Assembly (NCBI RefSeq): GCF_030282845.1
Contig: NZ_JASTWE010000023.1
Location: 1-55,907, forward strand
Reading direction: 5' to 3'
From: Pseudodesulfovibrio pelocollis
GTDB taxonomy: Bacteria > Desulfobacterota > Desulfovibrionia > Desulfovibrionales > Desulfovibrionaceae
Length of the DNA stretch: 55,907 bases
Shown here: one piece after another, positions 32,749-42,156 of the stretch
Layout of the letters: the number at the start of each line of letters is the position of its first letter
Numbering within the stretch: the stretch's first letter is position 1
The notes under the pieces: model-generated
Seen by the model: only the letters and a program-made list of their open reading frames with translations
Told to the model about the DNA's origin: nothing
Database searches by the model: none
Program-made: the position numbers and the translations under genes

Positions 32749-34173
32749 TTACCCGGCGCGCCCTCCGGCCCCCTCGACCACGCGGCGCAGGGCGGCCTCG
32801 GCCAGGGCGCGCATCCGGTCGGTGCGGGGCCGGGAGCCGGTGCGCTCCAGCAGGGCCAGATAGTGGTCCAGGGCGGGTTCCATCAGCGGATGGCCCGGAC
32901 CCAGTGCCGCCTCATACGCGGCAAGCCCCTGCTCGTAACGGGCCGCAGCCTCGTCGAACCGACCCGAGCCATCAAGGAACAGGGCCAGGTTGCACAGGGC
33001 CTGAGCCGTCTCGGGATGGTCGCTCCCAAAGGCGTGCTGACGCACGGCCAGACTCTCGCGAAAACACGTCTCGGCCCTGGCCGCGTCGCCCAGAGCGTCA
33101 CAGAGCAGGCCCACGGTGGTCAGGTCTGCGGCCACCTCCGGGTGGGTCTCGCCTAGGACGGCCCGGTTGATCTCCAGGGCGCGCTCGGCCAGGGGCAGGG
33201 CCTTGGCCGGGTTGCCCGCCGCCTCGTGGAACAGCGCCAGGTTGCCCAGGCAGGAGGCCACGGCAGGATGCCCCTCGCCGTGGACCTTGATCAGCACGCG
33301 CAGGCATTCGAGGAAATCCGCCTCGGCCTGATCGAACCGGCCAAGGGCCTGCCGGACCACGGCCAGCGCGTTGAGGATGGGCGCGGTGACCGAGTTGTCC
33401 TCGGTGAAAATCTGCCGTTGCAGGGCAAGGCAGCGGTCAAAGACGGCCTCGGCCCGTTCCAGGTCTCCGGCTGCCCAGAGCACAGTGCCCAGTCCTTCGA
33501 GGTCGGCGGCGATGTCAGGATGCCCCGGCCCCTTGATCTCCGTGTCCACAATCAGGGCGAGATCCAGCAGTTCTGCGGCCTCGCGGTGGCGGCCTTGTGC
33601 GTGCAGCGAGAACCCGGCCTGATGGAGCACCCGGTTGGCCGCCGGGGTTCGCAAGCCCCTTTGGGCCACCAACTCGCGGCAGGCGAGGGTGTGCGGCATG
33701 AGCCACTCCACCACGGGCCAGCTCCCGGGATCGGCGTCTGGCAGCACCAGATTGAGGCCATACACGGCGCGCCCGGCCCATTCGATCGCCTCGGCCGGGT
33801 CCAGTGAATCGCGCAGCACGGCCCGCACCCCGGGCACCACCTGATAGGTGCGCGCGTCCGGGTCGGTGACCACCAGCCCCCGGGCCACCAGGGGCTCAAG
33901 GGTGGCCGTTGCCGCAAAAAAGGCCGCCGCCGGATTGATCAGGGACGGATTGTGGGGCGCGCCCTCCACGGACAGGGCGAAATCAAAGGGCAACGGCTCC
34001 GGGGCGAGCATGACGGCCATGAACAGGGCCTCGGCCCCGCCCGGGGCCTCGCTGGCCAGTTCTCTGGCCGCGGCCACAATGGAAGCCGGGTCTGCGGCCA
34101 GAGGCGCGGCAGGGTCCGAAACAGAGTCCGGGGCGGTGGGTCGGCGGGCGGGGTCCTGGTCATTGGGGCTCAC
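32749..34173 (-). CDS. Kinesin-light-chain-type TPR protein
   Basis: A 474-residue soluble protein. The C-terminal two thirds are tandem 42-residue TPRs of the kinesin-light-chain kind (GHPDIAADLEGLGTVLWAAGD, GHPAVASCLGNLALFHEAAGN, THPEVAADLTTVGLLCDALGD, DHPETAQALCNLALFLDGSGR). The N-terminal part (PLVARGLVVTDPDARTYQVVPGVRAVLRD) looks like the winged-helix segment that links NB-ARC ATPases to TPRs, but no P-loop is present. The start is GTG 34173 with AAGGAG upstream; the frame beyond it is not protein-like. It is a likely protein-protein scaffold of unknown partner. Confidence 0.82.
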   Translation of the reverse strand: MSPNDQDPARRPTAPDSVSDPAAPLAADPASIVAAARELASEAPGGAEALFMAVMLAPEPLPFDFALSVEGAPHNPSLINPAAAFFAATATLEPLVARGLVVTDPDARTYQVVPGVRAVLRDSLDPAEAIEWAGRAVYGLNLVLPDADPGSWPVVEWLMPHTLACRELVAQRGLRTPAANRVLHQAGFSLHAQGRHREAAELLDLALIVDTEIKGPGHPDIAADLEGLGTVLWAAGDLERAEAVFDRCLALQRQIFTEDNSVTAPILNALAVVRQALGRFDQAEADFLECLRVLIKVHGEGHPAVASCLGNLALFHEAAGNPAKALPLAERALEINRAVLGETHPEVAADLTTVGLLCDALGDAARAETCFRESLAVRQHAFGSDHPETAQALCNLALFLDGSGRFDEAAARYEQGLAAYEAALGPGHPLMEPALDHYLALLERTGSRPRTDRMRALAEAALRRVVEGAGGRAG

Positions 34174-34325
34174 GGCTGTCTCCTTGCTTGCCCTGTCCCT
34201 ATCCCGTCCGGGAGCGAAATTCAAGGAACCCGGCCTTGGGGCATGAAACCAAATCCGGCGACACACGGCAAAGGCCGCCGCCGGAACCTGTCCGGCGGCG
34301 GCCCGCGAATGCGCTTGACCGATTG

Positions 34326-35942
34326 TCATCGCTTGATGCTGATGAGTGTGTTGAGCAAGGAGTCCGTGGTGGTGATGACCTTGGTGTTGGCCTGATACCC
34401 GCGCTGGGTGATGATCATGTCGGCGAACTCCTGGGCCATGTCCACATTACTCGTCTCAAGGGAGTTCTGCGCAAAGGAGCCCCGGCCGCCCTGGCCCGCC
34501 TTGCCCACGATGGCCTCGCCCGAGGCATCGGTGGACACGAAGTTGTTGTTGCCCACGCGGCGCAGCCCCCACTCGCTGTTGAAGCGGTAGTTGGCGATCT
34601 GGTAGAAATTCTCGGTCTGGCCGTTGGAGAAGTACCCGCTGAGGAATCCGTCCTGGTCCACGCTGGTGTTGAGCAGATAGCCCCAGGTGTAGCCGTCCTG
34701 AATCTGGAAAAGGGTGAAGGAACTCTGGTCGTAGCTGGTGGTGATCCGGGCGTCGCGCTTGGGATCGTCCATGGTCGGCAGGTTGTTCGCATTGAGCCCC
34801 ACATCGGCCGCCGTGGCCCCGCCCGGCTGCCAGGACGACGACCTGGATGTCAGACCGAAGTCGTAGCTCATGGTCACCATGTCGCCGATGGCTCCCCCGT
34901 TGCTGCCGTAAGTGAAGGAAAACTGCGGCTGCCCCTCGGCACTGAACGAGGCCGGGGCCCAGTTGCTCAGGTTCTTGCCGTCGGCCCTGGCCCCGTGGTC
35001 CAGGGAATAGGCCGTCTGCTGCACCAGATCCCCCCGATCGGTGAACACCAGCACCCCCATTCCGGCCAGCCCGGCCGACGATGTGTTGAAGGCACTGGTT
35101 CCGTCTGCCGAGCCGGGCAGCGTGACCAGATATTCCCAGTACATGTAGCCCGGAACCGCGTTGGACAGGGTCGATGCGTCCACAGGGTCGAAATAGACGG
35201 TCAGATTGCGTTCGTTGCCCTCGGAATCGTACACGGTCAGGCCGGAAGAATAGGCGGGCGCGTTGTCCCCGAAGGGTTTGCCGTCGGCGCGGCTGCCGTC
35301 GTAGGCAGCCAGCATGGCGAAAAAGGGATTGGTCTGGCTGGAATGCTTGTCACCGGACAGGGCGTCGAGGTTGGTGACCATCTCCACCGAGGTGGTCGCC
35401 CGGGGTTGGGAGCGGACCACCCGTGTCGGCTGGCCGTCGATGATCACATCCTCGTAGGGCAATTGCACGTCCGAGACCTGGGCCGCCACAACCCCGGTGT
35501 CGCGATCCACGACATAGCCCTGGAGCCTGAAGCCGTGAGGGTCCACCAGATAGGCGTCGAGATTGAAGCGGAACGCCCCGGCCCGGGTGTAGTGGGTAGC
35601 GCCTGAGGCCGATGTCGAACCCGGGTCGCGCACACCGAAGAATCCGTTGCCGGAGATGGCGAGGTCCGTGGTGGTGGAGGTCAACTCCAGGCCGCCCTGG
35701 GTAAATATGTTGCGCACCGCGGACATGGCCACGCCCATGCCGATCTGGCTGGAGTAACTGCTGCCCGAATCATACTGCCCGCCGCCCGCGGCGAACTGCC
35801 GGCTCATGACGTCGCAGAACAGGGCGTCGGAGCGCCGAAAACCGATGGTGCTGACGTTGGCGAGGTTGTTGCCCACCACCTGCATCCGGTTGCCGTGCGC
35901 GATGATGCCCGTGGCGCCCACAAACAAGCTGCTGAAACCCAT
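34326..35942 (-). CDS. flgE: Flagellar hook protein FlgE
   Basis: A 538-residue flagellar hook subunit. The N-terminus MGFSSLFVGATGIIAHGNRMQVVGNNLANVSTIGFRRSD is the axial-protein signature. LAISGNGFFGVRDPG and HYTRAGAFRFNLDAYLVDPHG form the conserved FlgE/F/G core. The C-terminus NSLETSNVDMAQEFADMIITQRGYQANTKVI is the paired rod/hook helix. The length indicates hook (extra D2/D3 domains) rather than rod protein. GGAGG lies 5-6 bases before ATG 35942. No flgD, flgK or other flagellar gene adjoins it, so it is isolated or a paralog. Confidence 0.9.
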   Translation of the reverse strand: MGFSSLFVGATGIIAHGNRMQVVGNNLANVSTIGFRRSDALFCDVMSRQFAAGGGQYDSGSSYSSQIGMGVAMSAVRNIFTQGGLELTSTTTDLAISGNGFFGVRDPGSTSASGATHYTRAGAFRFNLDAYLVDPHGFRLQGYVVDRDTGVVAAQVSDVQLPYEDVIIDGQPTRVVRSQPRATTSVEMVTNLDALSGDKHSSQTNPFFAMLAAYDGSRADGKPFGDNAPAYSSGLTVYDSEGNERNLTVYFDPVDASTLSNAVPGYMYWEYLVTLPGSADGTSAFNTSSAGLAGMGVLVFTDRGDLVQQTAYSLDHGARADGKNLSNWAPASFSAEGQPQFSFTYGSNGGAIGDMVTMSYDFGLTSRSSSWQPGGATAADVGLNANNLPTMDDPKRDARITTSYDQSSFTLFQIQDGYTWGYLLNTSVDQDGFLSGYFSNGQTENFYQIANYRFNSEWGLRRVGNNNFVSTDASGEAIVGKAGQGGRGSFAQNSLETSNVDMAQEFADMIITQRGYQANTKVITTTDSLLNTLISIKR

Positions 35943-36158
35943 GCATTCCTCCAATCCGGCCCGCATCGGGCCCGGCGGGGAGCGCCCCGGGGGACCCGGC
36001 CCCGGCAACATCTTCCCCATTGCTTCTCCGCCGGGGGTTGAGCAAGGAGCATGCCACGGGAAAAATGATCCGCCCTCCCCGCAGCATGTTATTATAATTG
36101 CTTTGCCACTCGAAATATGGGCAAAGTTAAGTCATTGACCGCAAAATGGGGAGGAACC

Positions 36159-38072
36159 ATGCGCATTGTTCAAAATCTCGGGGTCGGCCAAAGGCTGATC
36201 CTGGTCATCTCTATCGTCATCGTCGTGCTGCTCGGTGCCATCGTCACCGACGTGAGCCTGAGCACCAAAAACCTAACCTTGTCCGTTTCGGACAAGATCC
36301 TGTCACAAAACAGCAGAACCGTGTCCTCGACCCTGAGCGGCTGGCTCGGCGACAAGCTGCGCTATCTCAATCTCGCCGCGCAGAACCAGTTCGTCATCGA
36401 AGCCGCGCTGGGCGGCGATTTTGAGGCAGCCACGGACTGGCTGATCAAGGCCAAGGAGGCGGACCCGGCCCTGGAATCCCTCTTTGTCCACGACGCCCAG
36501 GGCATCTCCGTGGTCACCACCAACCCGGGCGGGCGCGGCCAATCCTATGTGACCCAGGCCTACTTCACGACCATCGTCAGGGAAGGCAAGGCCAACTACA
36601 TCTCCAACATCATGCTCTCGCCGGTGAGCAAGCAGCCGCGCGTGGCCATCGCCGTTGCCATCCGGGATCAGGGACGGACCGTGGGCTACGTGGGCATGTC
36701 CATCATGGCCTCGGCCTTCACCGCCGCCTACATCGACCCGATCAAGGTCGGCTCCGAGGGCTATGCCTTCATTCTCGACCCTGACGGGCGCATACTGGCC
36801 CATCCCAACAAGGACCTCATCTTCGAGGATCTGAGCCAGCACGACTTCATCCGGGCCATGATGGCCCGCAAAACCGGCTTCCTGGAATACCAATGGCAGG
36901 GATTGACCAAGTACATGGCCTTCAGCCAGGTGCCCGAGACAGGCTGGATCGTGGCCCTGGCGGCCGACCAGGACGACCTCATGGCCGAAGCGAGCCAGCT
37001 GCAGATGCGGCTGCTGCTTCTCGGAGTGTTCGGGCTGGCCCTGGCCATCCTTGTCATCTTCCTTGTCTCGCGCAGGCTGATCACCCGGCCGTTGGCCTCC
37101 ATCGCGGCCCAGGCCGAGGCCATCAGCGGCGGCGACCTCGATGTCCACTTCGACACCAGCTACAGCGGCGAGATGCTCATGCTCAAGGACTCCTTCGAGC
37201 GCATGGCCGGGCAGCTGCAACGCATCGTGGGCGACGTGCACGCGGCGGCCGAGCAGGTCTCGGCAGGTGGCGAGGAGTTGAGCGCCACGGCCCAGGACAT
37301 GTCCATCGGTGCCAACAATCAGGCCGATGCCGTGGACAAGCTCTCTTCGGCCGTGGAGGAGATCGCCTCCAGCATCAGCCAGAACGCCGAGAACGCCCGC
37401 GAGACCGAGTCCCTGGCGAGCAAGGCGGCCCAGGACGCCCAGCAGGGCGGCGAGGCCGTGGCCGAGGCCGTGCATGCCATGACCGAGATCGCAGACAAGA
37501 TCACCATCATCGAGGAGATCGCGCGCCAGACCAATCTGCTGGCGCTGAACGCGGCCATCGAGGCGGCCCGGGCCGGAGAGCACGGCAAGGGATTTGCCGT
37601 GGTGGCGGCCGAGGTGCGCAAGCTGGCCGAGCGCAGCGGCGCGGCCGCAGCCGAAATCGGCCAGCTCTCGGCGTCGAGCAACGCGGTGGCCAACCGGGCG
37701 GGCAAGATGCTTGAGCAGCTGGTTCCCGACATCCGCAAGACCGCCGAGCTGATCCATGAAATCTCCGCCGCCACTGGCGAGCAGCGGGTGGGGGCCGAGG
37801 AGATCAACAACGCCATCCAGGACCTCGATACCGTGGTCCAGCGCAACGCGGCAACCTCCGAGGAAGTGGCCTCCACCTCCGAGGAGCTGGCCGGTCAGTC
37901 CGTGCAGTTGCAGCAGACCATCGGGTTCTTCCGCCTCGGCGGGGAGCACGGCGGGCATGCGCCCAAGCGGCCCGCCAAGGGACCGAAGGTGAGCCGCACG
38001 GCCCCGGCCGCCCTGCCCGCCTCGTCCGCCAAGGGAGCAGGCCACGGCGACGACGAGTTCGAGCGCTTCTGA
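36159..38072 (+). CDS. Methyl-accepting chemotaxis protein, dCache type
   Basis: A 637-residue chemoreceptor. TM1 is near residues 10-33. The periplasmic dCache region (about 40-280) includes [23 protein letters not shown] and [23 protein letters not shown]2 (about 285-307) leads to HAMP and the methylation/signalling helices with the hairpin core [22 protein letters not shown]. No C-terminal NWETF-type CheR tether is present. GGGGAGGA precedes ATG 36159. It is divergent from flgE. The ligand is unknown; dCache receptors often bind amino acids or organic acids. Confidence 0.93.
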   Translation: MRIVQNLGVGQRLILVISIVIVVLLGAIVTDVSLSTKNLTLSVSDKILSQNSRTVSSTLSGWLGDKLRYLNLAAQNQFVIEAALGGDFEAATDWLIKAKEADPALESLFVHDAQGISVVTTNPGGRGQSYVTQAYFTTIVREGKANYISNIMLSPVSKQPRVAIAVAIRDQGRTVGYVGMSIMASAFTAAYIDPIKVGSEGYAFILDPDGRILAHPNKDLIFEDLSQHDFIRAMMARKTGFLEYQWQGLTKYMAFSQVPETGWIVALAADQDDLMAEASQLQMRLLLLGVFGLALAILVIFLVSRRLITRPLASIAAQAEAISGGDLDVHFDTSYSGEMLMLKDSFERMAGQLQRIVGDVHAAAEQVSAGGEELSATAQDMSIGANNQADAVDKLSSAVEEIASSISQNAENARETESLASKAAQDAQQGGEAVAEAVHAMTEIADKITIIEEIARQTNLLALNAAIEAARAGEHGKGFAVVAAEVRKLAERSGAAAAEIGQLSASSNAVANRAGKMLEQLVPDIRKTAELIHEISAATGEQRVGAEEINNAIQDLDTVVQRNAATSEEVASTSEELAGQSVQLQQTIGFFRLGGEHGGHAPKRPAKGPKVSRTAPAALPASSAKGAGHGDDEFERF

Positions 38073-38100
38073 CGCAGCCCGGCCTGAAACCGCCTTCACC

Positions 38101-38131
38101 GGGGTGGCGGCTCGCAAGGAGCCGCCACCCC
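38101..38131 (+). terminator. Terminator after the chemoreceptor gene
   Basis: GGGGTGGCGGCTC pairs perfectly with GAGCCGCCACCCC (13 bp) around GCAAG, followed by TTTGC. Confidence 0.8.
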
Positions 38132-38229
38132 TTTGCATTCGCCCCTTGCCATGACGCCCGGGCCTGCGTAGGGTGACTGCCTCGGCAAGCGAGAGTGAAC
38201 CCAACCAGTCAACACACGGAGCCAATGAT

Positions 38230-38739
38230 ATGAAACGCCTCATCGTCCTGCTCGGCATCGCCCTGCTCGGCCTCGGCCTCTTTGGATGCAACCAGCAGCA
38301 GGCCGGACCCTCCATCGGCGTGGTGGACGAAGCCGCCGCCTTCCAGAACAACTCGGCGGCCACCGCGGCCATGACCTACCTCCAGGAGCTGGGCACCCCC
38401 CTGCAACACAAGGCCGAGGCAGCCTACAAGGCCATGCAGGAGGACCAGAGCGAGGAAAACGTGACCGCCTACAAGGCCGCCATGGGCGAGCTGCAGAGCG
38501 TCATGAACGAGGAGCAGCAGCGCGTGGTCGCCCTCATCGACGCCAAGTTCAACGAAGTGCTCGAAAACTATCGCAAGGAAAAAGGGCTGAGCGTGATCCT
38601 CAGCCGCCAGTCGGTCATCGCCCTGGACAACGCCGTGGACATCACCGCCGACATCTCGGCCGCCATGGACGCCATCACCCTGGACCTGACGCCTCCGGCC
38701 CGCCCGGCCATGGAAGAGGCCCCGGCCGAGAACCAGTAA
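38230..38739 (+). CDS. OmpH/Skp-like lipoprotein
   Basis: A 169-residue lipoprotein. MKRLIVLLGIALLGLGLFGC ends in a lipobox with Cys20. The mature part, SIGVVDEAAAFQNNSAATAAM, starts like OmpH/Skp chaperones (IAVVD...), continues as one long Ala/Glu/Gln-rich helix and ends in a strand (KGLSVILSRQSVIALDNAVDIT) as the Skp body domain does. Periplasmic membrane-anchored chaperone activity is inference; Skp itself is soluble. It is bounded by terminators on both sides. Confidence 0.75.
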   Translation: MKRLIVLLGIALLGLGLFGCNQQQAGPSIGVVDEAAAFQNNSAATAAMTYLQELGTPLQHKAEAAYKAMQEDQSEENVTAYKAAMGELQSVMNEEQQRVVALIDAKFNEVLENYRKEKGLSVILSRQSVIALDNAVDITADISAAMDAITLDLTPPARPAMEEAPAENQ

Positions 38740-38758
38740 CCCTCCTCCCATCGACAAG

Positions 38759-38792
38759 AAAAGGCCTGTCCGCACACGCGGGCAGGCCTTTT
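38759..38792. terminator. Bidirectional terminator
   Basis: AAAAGGCCTGTCCGC pairs with GCGGGCAGGCCTTTT with one G-T wobble, loop ACAC. A run of T follows on the plus strand and A precedes it, so both convergent genes can use it. Confidence 0.85.
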
Positions 38793-38832
38793 TCATTCTG
38801 TTCAGGTGTTGGAACGAACGCGGTCCGACAGG

Positions 38833-39180
38833 TCAGCTGCGGGCCAGAAACTCGCGCATGGCCAGACGCGCGGCGTCGAGCCTGCCGGTGAACTCGGCGT
38901 AAATCCGCCGGGTCTTGTCCATGTCTCCGGTCTTGACCGCCTCCTCCATGGCCAGGGCCAGCTGGGCGTTCTCGGTGGAGCGGACAACGCCGCACATGCC
39001 TTTGAGGGAATGGGCCAGCTTGGCCGCCTGATCCGCGTCGCCCTGATCCAGGGCCGAGCCCAGAGACTCGGACCGCTCCGGGCTGTCCTCGAGAAAGGCG
39101 TTGATCAGTTCGGCGGCCAGCTCCATGTCTCCGGCGAGGCTTTGCACAAATCGTTGTTCGTCAAACAGGGGTTCACTCAT
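38833..39180 (-). CDS. Stand-alone Hpt phosphotransfer protein
   Basis: A 115-residue four-helix phosphotransfer domain. His57 in LAHSLKGMCGVV is the phosphorylation site, preceded by an acidic helix and followed by the usual GAxxL-type helix. It would shuttle phosphate between a hybrid kinase and a response regulator; neither is adjacent. The start is ATG 39180 with CGGAG upstream; the longer frame adds a non-conserved stretch. Confidence 0.87.
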   Translation of the reverse strand: MSEPLFDEQRFVQSLAGDMELAAELINAFLEDSPERSESLGSALDQGDADQAAKLAHSLKGMCGVVRSTENAQLALAMEEAVKTGDMDKTRRIYAEFTGRLDAARLAMREFLARS

Positions 39181-39261
39181 GGTCCGGACTCCGGGCCTGC
39201 GTCGGCCCTGGCTTGCGTCTGTCAAACACGTGTTCACATTCCACGTACCATTGTCGGCCGG

Positions 39262-40422
39262 TCAATGGAATGATTTTTCCGATTCAGGACACAGGGACGC
39301 GTACAAGGCCTCGTAGCGGCGGGCAGCCCCGGCCGGAGAAAACCCGGCCACCACGCGTTCCCTGGCCGCAAGGCCCAGCGCCCCGCGCCCGATCCGGCCC
39401 AGCCCGGCCATGCGGACCATGGCCCGGGCCAGGGCCAAGGCATCGCCCGGACCCACCACCGCGCCGGTGTCGCCTACCAGGGCGGCGCTGTCGCCCACAT
39501 CCGTGACCACGCTCGGCACGCCGCAGGCCATGGCCTCGCCCACCACGTTGGGCAGGCTCTCGCCGAGGGAGGACGAAACGTGCAGGTCCATGGCCGCCAT
39601 CACCCGCTCCATGTCGGGCCGCTCGCCCAGGAGCCGGATGCGGCCGGGATCAAGCCCGGCCTCGGCCAGCCACGCGGCCAGCCGCTCGTTGTCGCGGTCC
39701 ACGCCGTGCCCGGCCAGAACCAGGACCGCCCCGGGCAGTTCCCGGGCCGCCATGCCCGCCGCCAGCAGCAGAGTGCGGTGGTCCTTCATGGGGTCGAACC
39801 GGGCCGCGTGGCCGATGACGAGGTCGTCCTCGCCCAGGCCGAGTTCGGCGCGCACCGCCAGCCGGGCATCGGCATCGGGCCGGAAGCGGTCGGCGTCGAA
39901 CCCGTTGGGAATGATCTCGAAGCGCCGGGGCGCGTAGCCCAGGCCGAGGTGAAAGTCCCGCGCGGCAGCCGAGTTGGTCACCACCGCGTCCGGGAAGCGT
40001 GAAAGGGCGGCGCAGGTGCGCAGCGTCAGGGCCGTGGTCCGCCGATAGCGGACGAGGTCCATGAAGGCGCAGCGGATGTTCCAGACCAGCCGGGGTCGGC
40101 CACCCATGGGAAAGGCCAGGGCGCGGGCCACCAACCCGAGAAGATCGGCGTGGTAGAGCCAGGTCTGGACCAGATCGGGCCGGTAGGAGCGGAGCATGCC
40201 CGCCAGCCGGGCCAGCCCGACCGGGGACGGCACGCCGCGCCGCATGTGCAGGGAGTCCACGCCCACGCCATCGCGCTCCAGACGCCGCCCCATCTCGCCC
40301 GGCGCGACCAGACTGACCACGCGGCAGGGGAAGCGGGCCGCGTCCATGGTGGTCGCCAGCCGGTGGAGCGTGGTTTCGGCGCCCCCCACATCGAGGCCGG
40401 TGATGACGTGCAGTATCTTCAT
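39262..40422 (-). CDS. GT4-family glycosyltransferase
   Basis: A 386-residue GT-B glycosyltransferase. The N-terminus KILHVITGLDVGGAETTLHRL is the GT4 glycine-rich start. The C-terminal domain has GHAARFDPMKDHRTLL, then the nucleotide-sugar motif in SSSLGESLPNVVGEAMACGVPSV (E-x7-E type). It is probably involved in surface polysaccharide or lipid glycosylation; donor and acceptor are unreadable. The start at ATG 40422 has only a weak ribosome site. It lies 88 bp downstream of the pseudo-MBL gene on the same strand. Confidence 0.9.
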   Translation of the reverse strand: MKILHVITGLDVGGAETTLHRLATTMDAARFPCRVVSLVAPGEMGRRLERDGVGVDSLHMRRGVPSPVGLARLAGMLRSYRPDLVQTWLYHADLLGLVARALAFPMGGRPRLVWNIRCAFMDLVRYRRTTALTLRTCAALSRFPDAVVTNSAAARDFHLGLGYAPRRFEIIPNGFDADRFRPDADARLAVRAELGLGEDDLVIGHAARFDPMKDHRTLLLAAGMAARELPGAVLVLAGHGVDRDNERLAAWLAEAGLDPGRIRLLGERPDMERVMAAMDLHVSSSLGESLPNVVGEAMACGVPSVVTDVGDSAALVGDTGAVVGPGDALALARAMVRMAGLGRIGRGALGLAARERVVAGFSPAGAARRYEALYASLCPESEKSFH

Positions 40423-40510
40423 GATGATTTCGCGGCCTGTGCGCCGCCCGTCCTGAACTAGCACCATCCCGTGCAAAAAACCATAGCCGAGGCCGGACAA
40501 TCAGCCATTG

Positions 40511-41845
40511 TCAGCCCTTGTTCCAGCCCGTGCGCAAGCCATGAAGGCAGTCGTCTCCGGCCTCGCGATTCCAGCGGCCGCCCTCGAAGACGAGCAGGAC
40601 CTCCTGCATGGCCAGGGTCCGGCAGTTGTTGAGGCAGACCTTGGTCCGCTGCGCCTCAAAGGAGCGGGCGACCTTGCGCGTGGGCGGCAGGTAGCCGCGC
40701 ACCCAGACATCGCGCCACGGATCACCCGAGACGATGAACGGATAGGCGCGCTCGGCCGTTGCCGCGCCGCGCCGAGGCGCGGCCACCACCGTGGGCCGGT
40801 CCAGGCGCACCGACTCGGAGCTGTCCAGAAACCTCAGCCGCGTGCCGCCGCACAGCAGCGCCCCGCAGCGGGCATCGCCATAGACAAAAACCAGGGAGTT
40901 GTCCGGCTCGGTCAGCCGCCGCACCCGCCGGGCCAGCCCGGCCGGGGAGACCTCGACCGGCAGATCGGCCAGAGGCGACACCTCGACCCCGTTGAGACAC
41001 TTCACGGGATGGCGGGGCACCAGCCGATCTTCCAGCCAGGGCACGGGCTGGAAAAAACGCAGCCGCGCGCCCAGCCCGTCCAGCCGGGCCGCAGCCATGG
41101 CCGCCAGGGCCATGTTTCGCTGCATCGGGCCGTGTTTCGATCCTTTGGACCGGGCCAGCAGCAGCCTGCCGCAGAGCATGGCCAGATCGGCAGGGCCGCG
41201 CCCGGCCAGCATCCGCTGCCCGGCCAGAGCGAACAGGCGGCTCAGAGGAGGCGCGGGACCGGGGCCGCCGGGCCAGGGTTGCATCCGGTCGGCCAGCACG
41301 GCCAGGATGCGGCAGAGAAACCGGACAACACCGGCCTCGTCCGCCATGCCAGAGGCCCAACGGGCCACCCGCGCCGCCGCATCCTCTTCCAGGCTGGCCG
41401 CCAGGGCCACGAGCATGGCCGCCCCGCGCAGGCGGGAGTGTCTGCCGCGCGCATCCCGCGACAGGCCGCCCGACTTGGAGCCGGACTCCTGCTCCGCAAG
41501 GCCGGTCGATCCGCACCCGGCCCCTTCCCTGCCCAAGACCTCGCGCCGCCATCCGGCCCAGTCGCCATCGAACCGGCTGGCAGCACCGGCCAGGGACTCC
41601 AAGCCCTCGGGCAGCCAGTATTCAGCCACAGGGTATCCGGCCTCCATAAGCTCCAGCAGCCCGCACAGACGGCCGGGTGTGGGCAGGCTACACACGGCCG
41701 CGCGCAGTCCGCGCGTGCGCCTGTCCGCCAGCATGGCCGCCAAACCGCCCTCGGGCCCGCCACCATCCACCAGATAGCCGCCCCGCGATCCGCGCACCAG
41801 ATACGCATCGCCGTATCGTATGGGAAGCACCCTGAATTGCGTCAT
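40511..41845 (-). CDS. MBL-fold pseudoenzyme, metal ligands lost
   Basis: A 444-residue protein with a metallo-beta-lactamase-like frame: FRVLPIRYGDAYLVRG, then LVDGGGPEGGLAAML at the N-terminus. Where active enzymes carry HxHxDH, this protein reads SLPTPGRLCGLLELME. The later HHGS-type ligand position reads APRRGA, and the region before it (GALLCGGTRLRF) lacks the usual GD Asp. The last 60 residues hold FIVSGDPWRDVWVRGYLPP and a CLNNC pair. The middle (110-230) is Ala/Arg-rich and helical. No nuclease or hydrolase activity is expected. An in-frame GTG at 41851 is an alternative start. The upstream region holds AT-rich palindromes. Confidence 0.65.
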   Translation of the reverse strand: MTQFRVLPIRYGDAYLVRGSRGGYLVDGGGPEGGLAAMLADRRTRGLRAAVCSLPTPGRLCGLLELMEAGYPVAEYWLPEGLESLAGAASRFDGDWAGWRREVLGREGAGCGSTGLAEQESGSKSGGLSRDARGRHSRLRGAAMLVALAASLEEDAAARVARWASGMADEAGVVRFLCRILAVLADRMQPWPGGPGPAPPLSRLFALAGQRMLAGRGPADLAMLCGRLLLARSKGSKHGPMQRNMALAAMAAARLDGLGARLRFFQPVPWLEDRLVPRHPVKCLNGVEVSPLADLPVEVSPAGLARRVRRLTEPDNSLVFVYGDARCGALLCGGTRLRFLDSSESVRLDRPTVVAAPRRGAATAERAYPFIVSGDPWRDVWVRGYLPPTRKVARSFEAQRTKVCLNNCRTLAMQEVLLVFEGGRWNREAGDDCLHGLRTGWNKG

Positions 41846-41892
41846 TTTCACCGCCGCCAGAGATTCGGAAACGCTGTATGGTGATTAGCTTA

Positions 41893-41930
41893 TGCAATAT
41901 TGATGCGTCAACCTATATTGGCAATATGCA
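41893..41930. promoter_or_regulatory. AT-rich palindromic operator candidate
   Basis: Two palindromes sharing CAATAT/ATATTG are themselves arranged as an outer inverted repeat, TGCAATATTG and GCAATATGCA. They surround the only leftward -35-like hexamer ahead of the pseudo-MBL gene, which is the place for a repressor site. The reader is unknown. Confidence 0.4.
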
Positions 41931-42089
41931 TATAAAATGCTGCTTTTCTCGGATTGGAGAAAAACCGGTGAATTCAGTGGGGTAGGGACGACCCGTGTTC
42001 GGCCCCCCGGGCCGGACTCCGGGCATTGGTCTGGATAATCAAGATGTTGGCGACAGAAAAACCTGTCTTCATAGAGGAAATCGAAAACG

Positions 42090-42118
42090 TTGACAAGTCC
42101 AAATCATACAATTATATG
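42090..42118 (+). promoter_or_regulatory. Promoter of the 3D-domain protein gene
   Basis: A perfect -35 TTGACA (42090-42095), a 17-bp spacer and TATATG (42113-42118, four of six) lie 38 bp before the start codon in an AT-rich context. Confidence 0.55.
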
Positions 42119-42156
42119 CCATCAGTCAAAAAAACGTACAGGAGACTTCACAGCCA

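Larger units (their letters stand above)
41846..42156. other. AT-rich spacer with divergent promoters
   Basis: No gene is seen. Near the pseudo-MBL side are palindromes CAATATTG (41895-41902) and ATATTG-g-CAATAT (41915-41927), overlapping a leftward TTGACG (41914-41909, minus strand) that could be a -35. A good rightward promoter lies at 42090-42118. The central part (41980-42060) shows only short inverted repeats of the GGCCCCCCGGGCC kind. Confidence 0.6.
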
